DNA of 64,000 nucleotides from Papaver somniferum. Lineage: Eukaryota; Streptophyta; Magnoliopsida; Ranunculales; Papaveraceae. Of the stretch, positions 44,984 to 57,281 are shown piece after piece. The translations under genes were made by a program, and so were the position numbers. The notes under the pieces were generated by a model that made no database searches, was not told the DNA's origin, and saw only the letters and a program-made list of their open reading frames with translations. The stretch's first letter is position 1. Every line of letters begins with the position of its first letter. The stretch lies in NCBI RefSeq assembly GCF_003573695.1, contig NC_039358.1:14136637-14200636 (forward strand), given 5' to 3'.

Positions 44984-47030
44984 ATGTCAACAAACTGCAA
45001 TGGGGGGGCTAGTCGATTGGCATATGTGTTTAAACTTGTTCAAAAGTCTAATCCTGAGGTATGCAAAGTTAACTCTTATTCTTCTAACGAATTGATTGAT
45101 TCAAAGGTTAAGGTAAAATCTAAACTTAAGAAAAGATTCCGGACTAAAGGTTTCGTAAAGAAGAATATTGGATATTTCATGCAGAAACCTGACGATGAGC
45201 ACTTTATTGCTCACCCTATCACAATTTAATTGTGTTGAAATGTGCATCTTGTCTCTTGCCCTTAAAAGAGACAAGAAACATGCACATCAGGGCTTTGAAT
45301 CAGAATTGGATGACCATCTTGTGCATAATCATCTATATCCATGTCTCAAGTGATGGTATTGAGAAATTTTGATCTACAAAACTTATATAAGGATAAGAAT
45401 GACTTTTTATTCTTTTTAGGTTTTATGTACGTGAACCTTTATAGTTCCGAAAAACATACATGGTAAATTTCTTCTACCTCAAGACTCATATTTCTTTCAA
45501 AATAATTCTTGCTTGTTGAGTTGTATATTTGTATTTTCACACGAATAAGGGAGACTCCAAGCGTAGTATGTTCTCATGAAACCTATGTTCCAATGGTTGT
45601 TGATATTAATCCAACTAAAATGGAACAAGAGTTGTCTTATCATGTTGTCTCATCTCTTAAGAGGAAAAGGAAAAATCAAAAGAAACCTAGAGCGGGTCAC
45701 TCCAATCAGAACAGGTTTGAAAAACTTCTTGCAGGAACTAGCTCATTCATTCATGAACCATATGTTACCATGCCAGTTATTGATAAGGAGTTTGGAGATG
45801 ATAAATAATTTTTCAAAGATTTTAAGTAATAGAAAACTTCTTGTGAAAATTTATTCTTACTTTTGAGAAGGATAACTAGAGTTTGATATAGCAAAAATTG
45901 TGATTACACAAGCTATTAAAACAATTTTTTTTTCATCTTGCATGTTTTTAGATTTATTTATTTAAATTCTAGAGTTTTTTTTTCATCTTGCATGTTTTCG
46001 CAAAAATCTTATGAAATATATGTGCCTTTGCGTTTTTCGTAAATTGAGTTGATATTTCATATATGCTCAAAAGTTAAATTTATTATGTTTTCATAAACTG
46101 AAAATAGAGCAAACTCTTTGAGAATTTTGTCGCAGTATTGGTCTACTTGTGATCACACTTTTGTGTTACTACTGCAAAACACACATCCCGCAAGATCTTC
46201 TTATATTGAGTCATATATATTAAAATTATCTCTCTGTTCGTAACTGATGCTGAGATTAATTTATATCTATATTGTGGATACAAATCCATGTGATTTGTTA
46301 ATGTCTAGCAAAATCCTTTTCTTATTTTTCATAAAGAAAGGACACTCATGTTGTTCTCTCGTGAATAACATCAAATGGAGGAGATTTCTTAAATGAACTG
46401 GTGCTTAATTGTTATATTTTTTTTGGGAGTGTGGTTGTGGAATTTGAAGGGGATGCTTGTATCTTAAATCTCCTAGGTGAGTGCTAAGTATTGTCTTACT
46501 GTGTGAAATCATCTAAATAAAGTTGATATGTAAACGCCTTAAAATCATGAACTATCTTTTGTTTTCATTATAATCCCACGATTTTCGTACCTTTGCCAAT
46601 TTTATTGAAAAAAAGGGGGAGAATTATTTAGTAGTTTCGCACTACATACATATGGTTTACGCACCATTATGTAAGGGTGAGTGAATCGATAATCTATAGG
46701 TTTCACCTATTATGCAAAAGATGTAAGTATTGATTAATGGGAAAGACGTATCGTCGTAGTATTACTTCAGAGTTGAGATACAATTGAAATTTTGAGAAGA
46801 TAATAATACCATGTTTCTGTATAACGACGATTGAGAATATTTTATTTTCAAAGTTGTTATCGCCACGGATCTTCAACAACAACGATGCTGCGTTGAACAC
46901 TTTCAGAATCATTGCACATTGAAGTAACAAAGAATTCAAGGAATTGAAGAAACCAAAAAATCAAGACTCGAAGAGTTTCAAAGATTTATTTTTTTATCCA
47001 TATGTATTGATATTTTTGTCACTAAAATTG
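44984..47030 (+). other. Remaining copia internal region, no pol
   Basis: Short open frames (44984-45229, 45509-45808) encode basic, lysine-rich segments such as SLKRKRKNQKKPR without recognisable domains. No integrase (HHCC, DDE) or RT motifs were found. A 24-bp T-rich sequence containing TTTCATCTTGCATGTTTT is repeated with a 50-bp period at 45925-45948 and 45975-45998. The sequence up to the PPT is AT-rich and non-coding. Confidence 0.6.
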
Positions 47031-47044
47031 ACAAAGGGAGAGAT
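47031..47044 (+). promoter_or_regulatory. Polypurine tract of the copia-type element
   Basis: ACAAAGGGAGAGAT lies directly before the 3' LTR start TGTTAG at 47045, as expected for the plus-strand primer. Confidence 0.85.
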
Positions 47045-49230
47045 TGTTAGAGCATTGCTCGGTCGAAATCACAAGTGTTTCTATCTCAAGCTTGTTGCCA
47101 AATTTAGTTGTTAAAATTATATATTGATTTCTAGTCTACAATTAGTTAAGTCTCAGATTAGGATAAAAATTTAATTAAGATACAGACATTGTAACAGTCA
47201 TCATTGTATTCTATCATTTGAAGGCGGATCAACCGAAGCTTTTGGAGAACTTCTTCGAAAAAGGTAAGTGAAGACTGAACCACCTATATCTAAAGTTATA
47301 TCCATCTCTATACCTATGAGACGATGTCACATAACTAATTAGACTATTATGCATATACAAGAATTTTGAGTCAAGTTTATCTTGGTAATTAGTTCTGAAA
47401 TACAATAACTAAGATTAATGAACATTTGCTCATACTTGATGAATTTCGATTAATGAAAAAAAAATTGTTCGAAATCTAAATCATGGTTCAAGTTTTTATC
47501 ATTTGGAAATAGCCTGGAACAATGATTTGTGTCATTCTGGAATGTTTCGAATGGATTTAGAGACAAATATAGAACTACTATGCTCAGGTAGCAGATAGTG
47601 TTATCAATCTTACAAACTGAGAAAACTGTTATAAGTATGAAGTTGTATTACATGTACTTGTACACGTAGGGAAGTAGCTACATGTCGAACCGGTACACGT
47701 ACCCAATTAGTTCTTTGCTAAATCCGGAAGTCAGTAGTGTTTGTAGTATGCAAACCGGTACACGTACTGTGACTCGAATGACTCACGAACGGCTTTGGTA
47801 TTTGTAATTTGTACACCAACTTGCCATGTCGATTAAATTCTCATGCACATAAACTATTTCTCTGAGATAATTTTCATTTGAATAATCTCTATAAACACCA
47901 TAGACATATTTGATCACTTAATTGTATTTCGATTTTAGTCTTAAGTGTTTATAAAAATGAGTATTAAGCTTATAAGTTCAAATTGGCTAATTTCGGCTAA
48001 CCACCTTGAACATAGTTTTTATACACAGTTCGGTTATGGTTTCACCTAACCGTAGTGTATATATTTCTTATGTAAAATAGATTTCAAAGTTTCATTTAAC
48101 GATGTATATTGATTGCTTGGTTCCAAAGCTATCTTAGTTTAAAACCAAAGCAACCTATTCTTTGAAAGTCTATAATGTGGAACTTCAAACAACTGAGATC
48201 TTTGAATACCGACAATAGTTTTCTTGGTATGTCCTAGTTGTAACTAGAGTCGCCCTCTTCTTAAAACCCTTCTAGGGTTTCAGCGAATACAAAGACTTCA
48301 TAGGGATTCGTGAATCCAGGTCATGTTATGGATTATATTGATAGCTTGAGTGACCTGATTTTTTCTCGATTGTTGAGCTGCTCACTTGAACAAGATAGAT
48401 AGAAATCATCAAATTTCTCTTCATCTTAGTCTTTGTTGATTCCACAAGTTTTATACTTGTGAGGTGAATAATAATCTAGGTTGCACTAGGTGTTATAAGT
48501 CTGGATTTTGAGGTTAGATAGACTTTGTCTATTGCTATCGATTTCAAATCACCTTGATCAAATTTTTTTATTGAAACGGAAATCACACATGGGTTTAATA
48601 TGTGGGAGGAAGATTGGTTTAAAGTATTCAATTGATTTGAAAAAACTCTTAGTTAGTGTGAGGTCCGCTAAAGGAATCAATTGTGCGGAGTCCTGTTGGG
48701 ATTAAAGAGGCGTAAGGAAAACGACAATAACTGAATTGTTGGGAGGGTTTAATTCGGTCTCAACTACATTCCAGTTTGAAGTTAATTGGTATTAGGCTAG
48801 TGTCTATAACGACTTAATACAGTTTATTGTTCAATGTGGACTAGGTCCCGGGGTTTTTTCTGCATTTTTACTTTCCTCGTTAACATAACTTCTGGTGTCT
48901 GTGTTATTTCTTTCCGCATTATATCGTTTATCCTTATAATTGAAATATCACAGGTTGTACGTCAATCAATCGTAGTATATACATCTGACCTTGTTGTTGG
49001 ATAAGACTTCATTGGTTACTTTGGAAATTGATCTTTGGAATCACCCAAGTACTCTCACGGAAATCAGGTTCAAGGAATTGCGTCTGTAAATGTTCTGATT
49101 TGAGTGTTAGAGATAAAACTCTAGATATTCCTTCCTAATTAAGATTAACTCTCGAAATTGAATATCGAGTTTGTCCATAAGATTGCCTAAGAAAAAGTTG
49201 GTGGTGCATTTTGGTACCCTTGCGTTTTCA
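47045..49230 (+). repeat. 3' LTR of the copia-type element
   Basis: 2186 bp with TGTTAG...TTTTCA ends. It contains two units of the 65-bp repeat and a block of about 225 bp (48253-48486) that is absent from the 5' LTR. Many substitutions between the LTRs indicate an older insertion than element 1. Confidence 0.88.
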
Positions 49231-49473
49231 TTTCAGATCAGAGTTGCATCGGCGGTATTTGTTGATTTCGAAGGTTGAAAGGCCTTCGGTCAATGCTTTC
49301 CACAAGAAAAGTTGTGTTTTTGATGGACACGGTAGTGTCCACAGGAGATCGAATGGAGGTAGAGGTTTCCAATGCACTTGATTGAAGTTTCCTGTCATGC
49401 CCTTGTATCTTGATGTTGTGGTTGATTGCCTGAATGATATGCGTCTACTAATTTGTTTTTCGGCTTGATCCAT
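49231..49473 (-). pseudogene. LINE fragment (zf-RVT region)
   Basis: The minus strand encodes LLWTLPCPSKTQLFLWKALT followed by EGLSTFEINKYRR, the conserved segment upstream of the zinc-binding part of plant LINE ORF2. Only about 80 codons survive, and the fragment is cut at the copia 3' LTR end. It is unrelated in position to the LINE at 22.9-30.0 kb. Confidence 0.75.
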
Positions 49474-50719
49474 AAATAGTAAAAACTAAAAGCAAAAACT
49501 GAAATTAATAGGTCTACCGGACCATTTGAAACCATACTTACACTCTTGTACTACAATTTGTGATACGATTGTGATGAAATTATTGAGATTTTCATGAACA
49601 TTGTTGATTGGGATGATTAAGAAGATGTTGTATGCTTCTTTGAGATGGTTTACTCAAATCCCACAAAGATACATAAGAGACTTGTTATTATGGCTATGAG
49701 TCAACAAGAAATCCAACATAGAAATTTATCTTGGCACCTAGGTTGACTTTGCTCAAGAAGAAATTCAAGAGTTCTGATAGGTGTTATAAACCCTTGATTT
49801 AAGTTTTATAGGTCTTTTGGAGACATCGGAGTAAAAAGAAGTGAAACTTACTAAATCCAGGATTTATTCTTGTCATGATATTGAAGAGGACAGAAATATG
49901 AAGGAAACGGCGAAAGAACAAAATCATTCTGAGCTCGTATTAAGAAGTTATGAGCAAAATAAGAACGTGGAAGATTAAAAGAATAAAATGTCATTTACTA
50001 GGATATTGCTACGGGCAGCCCCTCTTTGGTTAAGGGGCATCGATCCTGCTGTGGGCAGCCATGTTACAAGGGGATCGCTAAAGGGAGTCGGGTCTACTAC
50101 TAAGGGGAGACCTAGAATTCAAATATTTATGAAGACACCCTTTGAAATACTGAGGGCACACCATCTTTTTCTTTTCAACCGACAGGGACCAATGACATGA
50201 TATTCAGGTTGATGCATTCGGTGATTGATGGGCGATGGAATGAAGATTATCAAATCTATGGATGAGTTATTCAATTTGTTTTATCCCGAGAGTTTAAGGC
50301 ATGGTAGAGTTGCGCTGGTAACCATGAAGATGAAGATATTGTTGCCCAAGTTTGGATCGACTGTCATTGGCAGTGATGACGATCAAAACAGTTGTTGATG
50401 ATGGAGTTACAGTGAAGACGATGTGGTGTTGGTTTTCATGGATGGTTCGAGTTGGTTTCTGCCATTATAGGTCATTACTAATGAAGAAAGACAGGAACAT
50501 AGAGAGCTCGGGAAAAACAGTGATAGTGGCTGCTGGTGTTAATGGTGCTGAGAATGGAGAGAAGTACTTTGATTCGAGGGTTAGAATCTGGTTGTTGCAC
50601 TATACCGGTGATGGCTTATTCGATATAGAGAAGCTCGAGTCTGTGGCATTACAGTTCAGGGATAGTTTGAGTTTTCACTGAGCAGCGATGGAGGAGATGT
50701 TTGCTACCATTAATGGCAG
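49474..50719. other. Unrecognised repeat-like DNA
   Basis: No gene recognised. A TGATAGGTGTTATAAACCC sequence at 49777 matches the first bases of the solo LTR at 41037, so a second truncated copy of that LTR family may start here. Open frames at 49988-50200 and 50352-50681 have no recognisable domain. Confidence 0.4.
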
Positions 50720-52441
50720 TCAACGATGGTTGATCAAGTAATTCATCATTTTATCCCAATGGTCAATAATGGATGGCTTACCTAAGTAAACCACTGCGAT
50801 GAAGTCACTATTAGACGCGCACTTTTCCACCTCCAATATGATATGGTCCCAGATGTTCCGTCGTGGTTCTCCTTGTACATAACCGTGTTTTCGCATCACC
50901 CTTGAAGAATCGTACATCACATATCCTGTGGGATACCACAACAGTCCAAAATAAAGAGACAACTCGGATTGACCTGCTATATGTCCACTAGTTCGGACTT
51001 CATTGTATGGATCAAAGCATATATCTGAGGTCTTCATCGAGTCCAAAACCTCCTTTAAGAGAATCAACGGATGCTTCTTTGTCCTAGAACGGTTGTCATC
51101 GAAGATGTACCTTGTTCCTCGCGGCGTACCTTTCTCCCACTACGGGTTTTCTGTGTCCAATTTCATGATAGGGAAATGGTCAAATCCATGTCTATATAGA
51201 TATCAAACCAAGTATTACAAAATTGATTCTTCAATTAGAAAAAAAGAAACGTAACTATTAATGGATTAATAAAGTTAGTAAAATACTTGGAATAGACTCA
51301 TGTACCAGGAAGCTTGGCTAGTTTTGAGCCTGGACACCTGTCTCAACTCTTTCCATCAAAATGCATGGCATGTCGTTCCTAAGAGTAGTCACATACTTTA
51401 GTCAGAGGATGCAGTAGTTGTAGAAGGTTGGCGTCGAACCGGTTGCCACAAGCATCGAGGAAAATGAAACATCCCAATACACAAGGAGATACGCGGTGGC
51501 CGCGTACTCCACTTAGGCATCAGTTAGCGTACCTTTATTTTCTTTGTCCAAGGTGGCTTTGAACATATTCATCAAATAACCAATGTTGAACTGTCTAGTT
51601 CTGTAAGCAGCTCACCTCCTGAACTCAATTTTCGATGTTGCTTCATCCCAACCAAAACACTTATTTGTTAGAACACAAAGTTTTTCCCAACTTAACTGCT
51701 TTTTGTAATTATACTTCACAGCTATGTCGTGGTCAGCGAGATTAAGAATTTGCACAAAATCATCCGGGGTAATCTTTATTTCCCCAAACGGCATATGGAA
51801 GGTGATGGTATTCAGGATACATTCTCTCCACGAGCGTTGATATCTCCACTGGGTCATGATCCAACATTAAATTCTCGGCAGCATTAGATAACCCCGAGTT
51901 TCAAATAATTTCCTTGAACCTTTTACATTCATTGTCTAAAGGCCAATCCTTCATTTTTGTTGGTGCGGTTGTGGGTTTGAGTATACGAACCATATCGAAA
52001 TGACACTATTAAACGCACGGAATATTGTAGAATACTATTACTAACAAAAAGACAATACATTAATGAAAAGGATATGATTATTACCTCAGTTACATATATT
52101 TATTTGGCCCGGGAGTCTTTGTATCCAAATAATAATGCTCCTTCATCAATCGGTAGTCCGGGGTTTCGCTTAGTTATATATCCTTTATCTTCAAAGAAGA
52201 GGGGACAAGGTGTGATTCTTCTTAGCGATTTACTTCTTTCCACCTTCTCCTTTTCCTTGGGTACCACTTGGTTGTCCTTCTTCTTGTACTCTCGGCTCTA
52301 GAACACTTGGTAGAATTTCATCTTGGTCTCTAAGAGCACTTTGTTCTACTCCTTCAGTTCCTTCTTTGCTTGAATTACTCGTTTTACTCTTTTCTTTTTG
52401 TGCATTAGTTATTACTTTCTTACCCCCTTCTAGACGAGTAC
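50720..52441 (-). pseudogene. Plant mobile domain (PMD) protein relic
   Basis: On the minus strand 51857-51612 reads WRYQRSWRECILN, then FHMPFGEIKIT, PDDFVQILNLADH, the N-terminal core of the plant mobile domain. Downstream pieces (51600-51250) retain TAYLLVYWD- and NYCIL-like parts with stops, and 51067-50720 continues with an open stretch (DICFDPYNEVRTSGHIAGQS, WYPTGYVMYDSSRV). Upstream 52441-52080 encodes a Lys/Glu/Ser-rich linker. PMD genes are known to ride in MULE and gypsy elements. Several stops and frameshifts indicate a pseudogene. Confidence 0.7.
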
Positions 52442-52499
52442 CTAAGACAACTGTATCTTAGGATTTATTACTTTTCTTTTCCCTAGACAACAAAAAACA

Positions 52500-53200
52500 A
52501 AATAAAGGATTATTTGTTCGTAAGAACAACATCTGAATGCAGAAAATCGAGAGTAAAAGTATACAAACAACATCTGAATGCAAACAATCGGAAGAGCAAC
52601 TGAATATCCACAATCGACAGCACGGATTCATACTTATCTACTGATTATGGATCAATTTTCAAACAAAATTTTTCAAGTTATAAAGACACACATAATCAGA
52701 AGCTGAATAAACAAACTAACACATGATTATTAAACAATCGGAAGTAAAACCAAAGCGATGTCTACCGATTATGATGCATTTTAAGTAGAGTAAATTCTAA
52801 GTAGTTGAGGCAAAATAATCGGAAGTATATAATCACACATATCTACCGAATAAAAGTACCCTCGAACTTTTTTCAATTTTAAATTAAGACAGTCGTAAGT
52901 GAACAACTATAAAATATCATTCGATTACTTCAAATCTGTGTGTCTTTATATCTTCTAATCCTCTGTCATATTCGGGAGGAAAAAATAAAATTGATAACCG
53001 AGTATGACCATTTTAGGGTTAAGTAAGAAACAACATATCATAATCAGAAGTGAAGTTATAAATATATCACCCAATTATGGTATTAAGGGCTTCAGGAATG
53101 AAGAACACGACCACAATCCGGAGTTTAAAAACATAACTAACTACCGAAAACCCTAGAATTTTTTTTTGACCGATTTGTCAAATAGAAGGAACATAAACCC
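52500..53200 (-). repeat. Right subterminal repeat array (ATAATCGG modules)
   Basis: Read on the minus strand, modules such as ATAATCGGTAGACATCGC... ending in ACTTCCGATTGTTT recur about every 60-100 bp. They share the core ATAATCGGTAG and partner YTTCCGATTAT with the array at 34954-35790. It lies between the first putative exon (53435-53217) and the rest of the PMD gene, that is in an intron position. Confidence 0.65.
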
Positions 53201-53216
53201 AAAAAATGGTAGAATC

Positions 53217-53435
53217 TTACATAATTGGCGCCATTTGAATATTATTGGGAGTTTGGTTATCAAAATCGCCACTAAAATCACCACCATCAACTTCATCTTC
53301 TTTGCGTTCTTCGCTTTCTCCATCATTTTCAGTAACAATCTCTTTTAGTTTTGATTTTTCTCCAATTTTTGGATCAACGATGTCACAGTATGCGTTCTTC
53401 ACTCGAGCACTTTTGGGTTCATTAGTTTTAGTCAT
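53217..53435 (-). pseudogene. Putative first exon of the PMD gene
   Basis: A 72-codon frame, MTKTNEPKSARVKNAYCD then an acidic stretch (GESEERKEDEVDGGD). No domain. Placement at the edge of the MULE, before the repeat array and the PMD, suggests an upstream exon, but no splice junction was proven. Confidence 0.35.
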
Positions 53436-53649
53436 CTTTATAGAGAATAATCAATGATGATTTAATTCAGCAATAAACAACAACGATGAATTGAACGAGG
53501 GAAAAAAATTCCTCTGCAACCGAAAGTCGAGAAGAATAGGAGATGAAAATGGTATTAGATTAAGTTTAGGTATTTCTACCTTGTTTAGTTAAAGGATTTA
53601 CAGTTATTTTACCTACCATTATGACATCTATGACCGGTAAGAAAAGTGA

Positions 53650-54980
53650 CGCATTATGATTGCGCATCACAGTGCAGCGGCCGAGCCAATGTCCGACAAT
53701 GATTGCGCGACACGGCGTAGACTGTCAAGTGCTGAGAATAGCATGCACCCTGCAGGGACAGTGAAGTGCAATAGTTGCACTACATTGTAGAAACAATTGG
53801 CCAAGTAATGAAGCTTATTGGCCGACACAATGAAGCTTCATTGAGGAAAAGGAAAGGTAGGCCAAGTTTCCAGATGCAACATGCCAATTCGCCAAATGCA
53901 ACATGCGATGTTGGCAATGATGCATATCCGTGGAATTGAGTTGGCCCAGACTCAAGGATGATGCAAGAGTGTAGAATAGTCCAAAGGGTTGGCTTATGCA
54001 TAAGCTCAAGGCTGGACAAAGCTTCAGTACGTGCAAACAAGTTGGCAATGCAAGAATGGCATTGCCAGTGTCGACCAAGTTGGCTAAGTAAAGCATATGA
54101 CGCATGAATAACTAGATAGAGCTAAGAAGTTGACCGAGATGAAGGTGCTGCAATGTTGGCGACAGATTGGCATAGGCCAAGGAGTGTGCCAGGCCAAATT
54201 CGCTAAGTGTTGGAACGAGCCAGAATGGTGCAACCACACTATAATGGTGCAACATCGACAGAATGGTGCAATGTGGCTCAAGGTGACAGTTATAAGTTGG
54301 TTATGGGTTTTACAATCGTGCCAATGGATCAAGACGAGTTAGGAAGGTTATAAAGCTACTTTATAAGTGTGGGAGTGTGTCCATAACTGCCTTGGAACAG
54401 GTGTTGAAGGCTTAGGATAGTTGGAGAAGAAACTGGCTTACTGGGCATAGTTATTGGCGATTGGGGAACTGCCTGATGGGACAGATGTATGTCCCATGCG
54501 TGTGCATCAGTTGGTGTACGGTTTTGGCCATTGAAGCTGCTATATAAATAGTGCTATGATATTGGAATAATTAACAGGCTTGCGTAGGAGATTGTGAGAA
54601 TCATTTGAGAGAGTTCTTGTAAGGCTAAGGCTTGGTTCAAAGAGGAAAAAGTCTGTGTAAGTCCCTAAGTGGGAAAGATTTGTATTCTCCTCTTTGATGC
54701 AATAAAATGAAGTGATTGTTTCATGTTGTGGTGTTCTTGGTTGGATGATTTATGTTAGTAGGTGTATGGAAAGTTGAATGCTTTATGGTAGGCATTTGAG
54801 AAGCAAGAAGAAGATAAAAAAGGTAAAGACTTCCGCTGTTGAACTATTGAGTTTGGATATTTGAATTGTGCAAACTTATAATGATTAATCATAGGTGGGT
54901 GAAGCTTGATTCACTGAACCAGTGTATTGCCGGGTTACACTTTCGCAGAAAATTACAAGGTGCATTTGAAGGTGTGAAAA
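53650..54980 (+). repeat. Probable 5' LTR of a chromovirus-like gypsy element
   Basis: It precedes a PBS-like GGATATCAGAG (54984-54994) and a gypsy gag. It has a TATATAAATA box (54541-54550) and an AATAAA signal (54701-54706) spaced as U3/R in an LTR. The left boundary is uncertain and no second LTR copy was found. Confidence 0.5.
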
Positions 54981-55116
54981 TTCGGATATCAGAGTGGTGT
55001 TTGGTACACAGTTCAAGCGTATTTATTAGATAATATGTTGATATTTATTTTTCTCTTAAGATATTTTCCTGTGAGCAAGTAATTGGTGCATTGTATTCAG
55101 AAGTATTGCATTAGAA

Positions 55117-56316
55117 ATGAGTTCTAATGGCATGATGATCGACAAAAAACTACCGGGTACGTTTGATCAACTTGAGGAGTATGGTGATATTGGAAGTATA
55201 ACCATTGAAATGGGTTGTAATGGCCTTGATAATCCTCTTGCTTCTGAAGATAATAGCAGGATAGATTTACTTGAAGGAAGAACATCAAATTGGTTCAAGA
55301 ATTTGACAGAAAAATAAGTGTTGTAGAAGACAAGGTATGCATCCTTGTTGAATTGCGAAACCAATGCTGAAGTGCCTGAATTAAATGGGAAATTTAGTGA
55401 CATGAAGTTTATACTAACAGGCCACACAAAGCTAATTTCTGAGGAGATGGCTAGTCTTCGCAAGGAAATCAGTGATAGCATGTTTGCAGTGGCAAACGTG
55501 AATGGAGAAAGTTGCAAGCAAATCTTCGAGCCAAGAATGTACACAGGTTCCAGAAATGCTAGAGAAATTGAGAATTTATTGTATGATGTTGAGGCATACT
55601 TTGAAGCAAATGGAACTGGGGAAAGCCAAAAGATAACTCTTGCAGGCAATTACCTAGGTGGTGATGCCAAGGTTTGGTGGAGAACTATGTTGCAAGATGA
55701 TGAAGCTGCTGGTTATACCAATCCTATGTCCTGGAATGACATGAAGGGAGGACTGAGATGTCATTTTTGGACAAGCAATGGTTCTTGGTATTCAATGGAA
55801 AGTTTACGAAGGCTGGAAATGAAGAGTACGCCACAAGCCTACGCTGAAAGCTTCCTTGCATTGGTGCAAGATGTTCGTGGCATGAGTGAAAAGGATCAGA
55901 TGTTCCAATTTATGTCCGGAGCGAGTTCTTTGGTTGTTGCTGAACTCAAGAAGCGCAAAACTCAAAGAGTTTAGATGGCCATTCAAATGGTACAAGGTCT
56001 TAAAGAATGCACACCAACTGAAGATGCGCAAAGCTGTGAAGGAAAGGCTAGCAAGAATGAAAAATCTTTAGGCAACAAGCATAAGCATGAGCCAAAGGAA
56101 GATGAATTACTCCCCTCGCCCCGGAAGTATAGGGGATGTTTCATTTGCAAAGCCTTACATTTCATAAGAAGTTTTCCACTCAAGGAACAACTCAATGCAT
56201 CAGTTGCGGATGACTATGATAGTCATTCCAGCAAGACTCATGATGGCCAAAGTGATGGTTCAAGAAAGATACCACGTAGCGAAGTTTTCTCTCACTTAGA
56301 CAAAGGAAGAAACTAA
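55117..56316 (+). pseudogene. Ty3/gypsy Gag (chromovirus-like), inactivated
   Basis: One frame of 400 codons interrupted by stops at 55315, 55324 and 55972. It contains the Gag core (MYTGSRNAREIENLLYDVEA, KITLAGNYLGGDAKVWW, SFLALVQDVRGMSEKDQMFQ, FMSGASSLVVAEL) and a C-terminal knuckle region CFICKALHFIRSFPLKEQL. The expected last Cys of the CX2CX3HX4C knuckle is Phe (TTT). No protease or RT follows before the next element, so this is a truncated or non-autonomous copy. Confidence 0.82.
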
Positions 56317-57281
56317 GCTAGAACAAGTAAGGGTGTTGATGTCTCCATTGGAAACCCCTATTCCAGAAAACATGGTGTTTTCTGATCTTGTTATATGTAG
56401 CCTTAGTTTGTTGTTGTTGCAAACTCTGTGTGTAGAGTTTGGTTGTACAGACTTTTATTTTGAGTCTTCAAGTTTGTATATAATTTGATTTGGTGTAAGA
56501 AAGTTTCTTTGTTAATGAAATTTTAGCTTTCTAAGAATTATCAGTGGATCAATCATGTAATGGTACATGGTCTTACTATGTAAGAGCAGCAATGAATGGA
56601 GGTGTTTTCGTTTATAAAGTTGCCTCTGTATTTACGATGTAAAACTAATTTCATTGGTAAGTGTTGCAATATCATACTATGCCTAAGGTGTGCAATAGTG
56701 AGACAATGGGAAGGCTAATAAGAAAAGTATAGGATAGTGGTCCTAGTTGATATAGAAGTGATATTGCTTTTAGCGAAATTGCAATATAGCACGACGGAGA
56801 ATGGGCAGCGACAGTGTAAGCAATACATCAAGTTAGAAATCATTTCATCAACAGGCGTGAGCAGGGTAGAACTCATGGCCAAGAGAAATACACACACTTT
56901 CCTGGAAATATAGCGACGCGGTTCAAAGAAATAGTTGGAGACATATTGGATTTGAAGGAAAGCTAATGGACAACTAAAGGGTTAGTTATTTATGTCCAAA
57001 GTTAGACACAGTTGCATAGATGGGATGTGAAACTCAATAGTTTTGCTTTAGCGAGTTTAGCAAAGAAAACTTGAAATTCAGTTCGGATATGCAACATGGC
57101 CTAAGTATAGCGAGTTTAGACTTAGTGGATACATTCATAGATGAGCTCTTGAATGGGAGTTTGCATGAATAGAATTTGCGAGGCGTGAAGTGTAAGGTAA
57201 GGGTATCTTATGGAAAGAAAACCCCTATACACTTTGTGACGTGCTTTATGGAGGACATGAAGGACAACAGTCCAAGGCAGG
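56317..57281. other. Unrecognised DNA between retroelements
   Basis: Possibly the decayed 3' side of the chromovirus-like element. A repeated TAGCGAGTTTAG/TTTAGCGAGTTTAGC motif occurs near 57048-57120. No gene recognised. Confidence 0.4.

Larger units (their letters stand above)
38873..49230 (+). mobile_element. Non-autonomous Ty1/copia-type LTR element, nested in the MULE
   Basis: LTRs of 2.14 kb and 2.19 kb flank a PBS (41017-41028), a gag relic with a CCHC knuckle, uncharacterised sequence and a PPT (47031-47044). No protease, integrase or RT is recognisable. A 3.4-kb solo LTR sits in its leader. The 5' LTR lacks about 25 bp at its start compared with the 3' LTR, and the flanks differ (MULE on the left, LINE zf-RVT on the right), so no target-site duplication can be seen. 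Confidence 0.8.
34860..53640. mobile_element. Large decayed MULE with two converging genes, split by a copia element
   Basis: The left part has a transposase-SWIM-OTU gene on the plus strand (36.4-38.87 kb). The right part has a plant-mobile-domain gene on the minus strand (53.4-50.7 kb). Both sides carry arrays built on ATAATCGGTAG and its partner CTTCCGATTAT (34954-35790 and 52500-53200), in opposite orientation. Converging genes recall MuDR. Removing the copia insertion leaves about 8.4 kb. Exact terminal inverted repeats and target-site duplication were not found and unrelated fragments occur inside, so unity of the two halves is an inference. Confidence 0.45.

Noticed and set aside
53780..54342. 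Cys/His-rich frames in both orientations
   Set aside because: Overlapping open frames on both strands of LTR-like sequence with no domain support.
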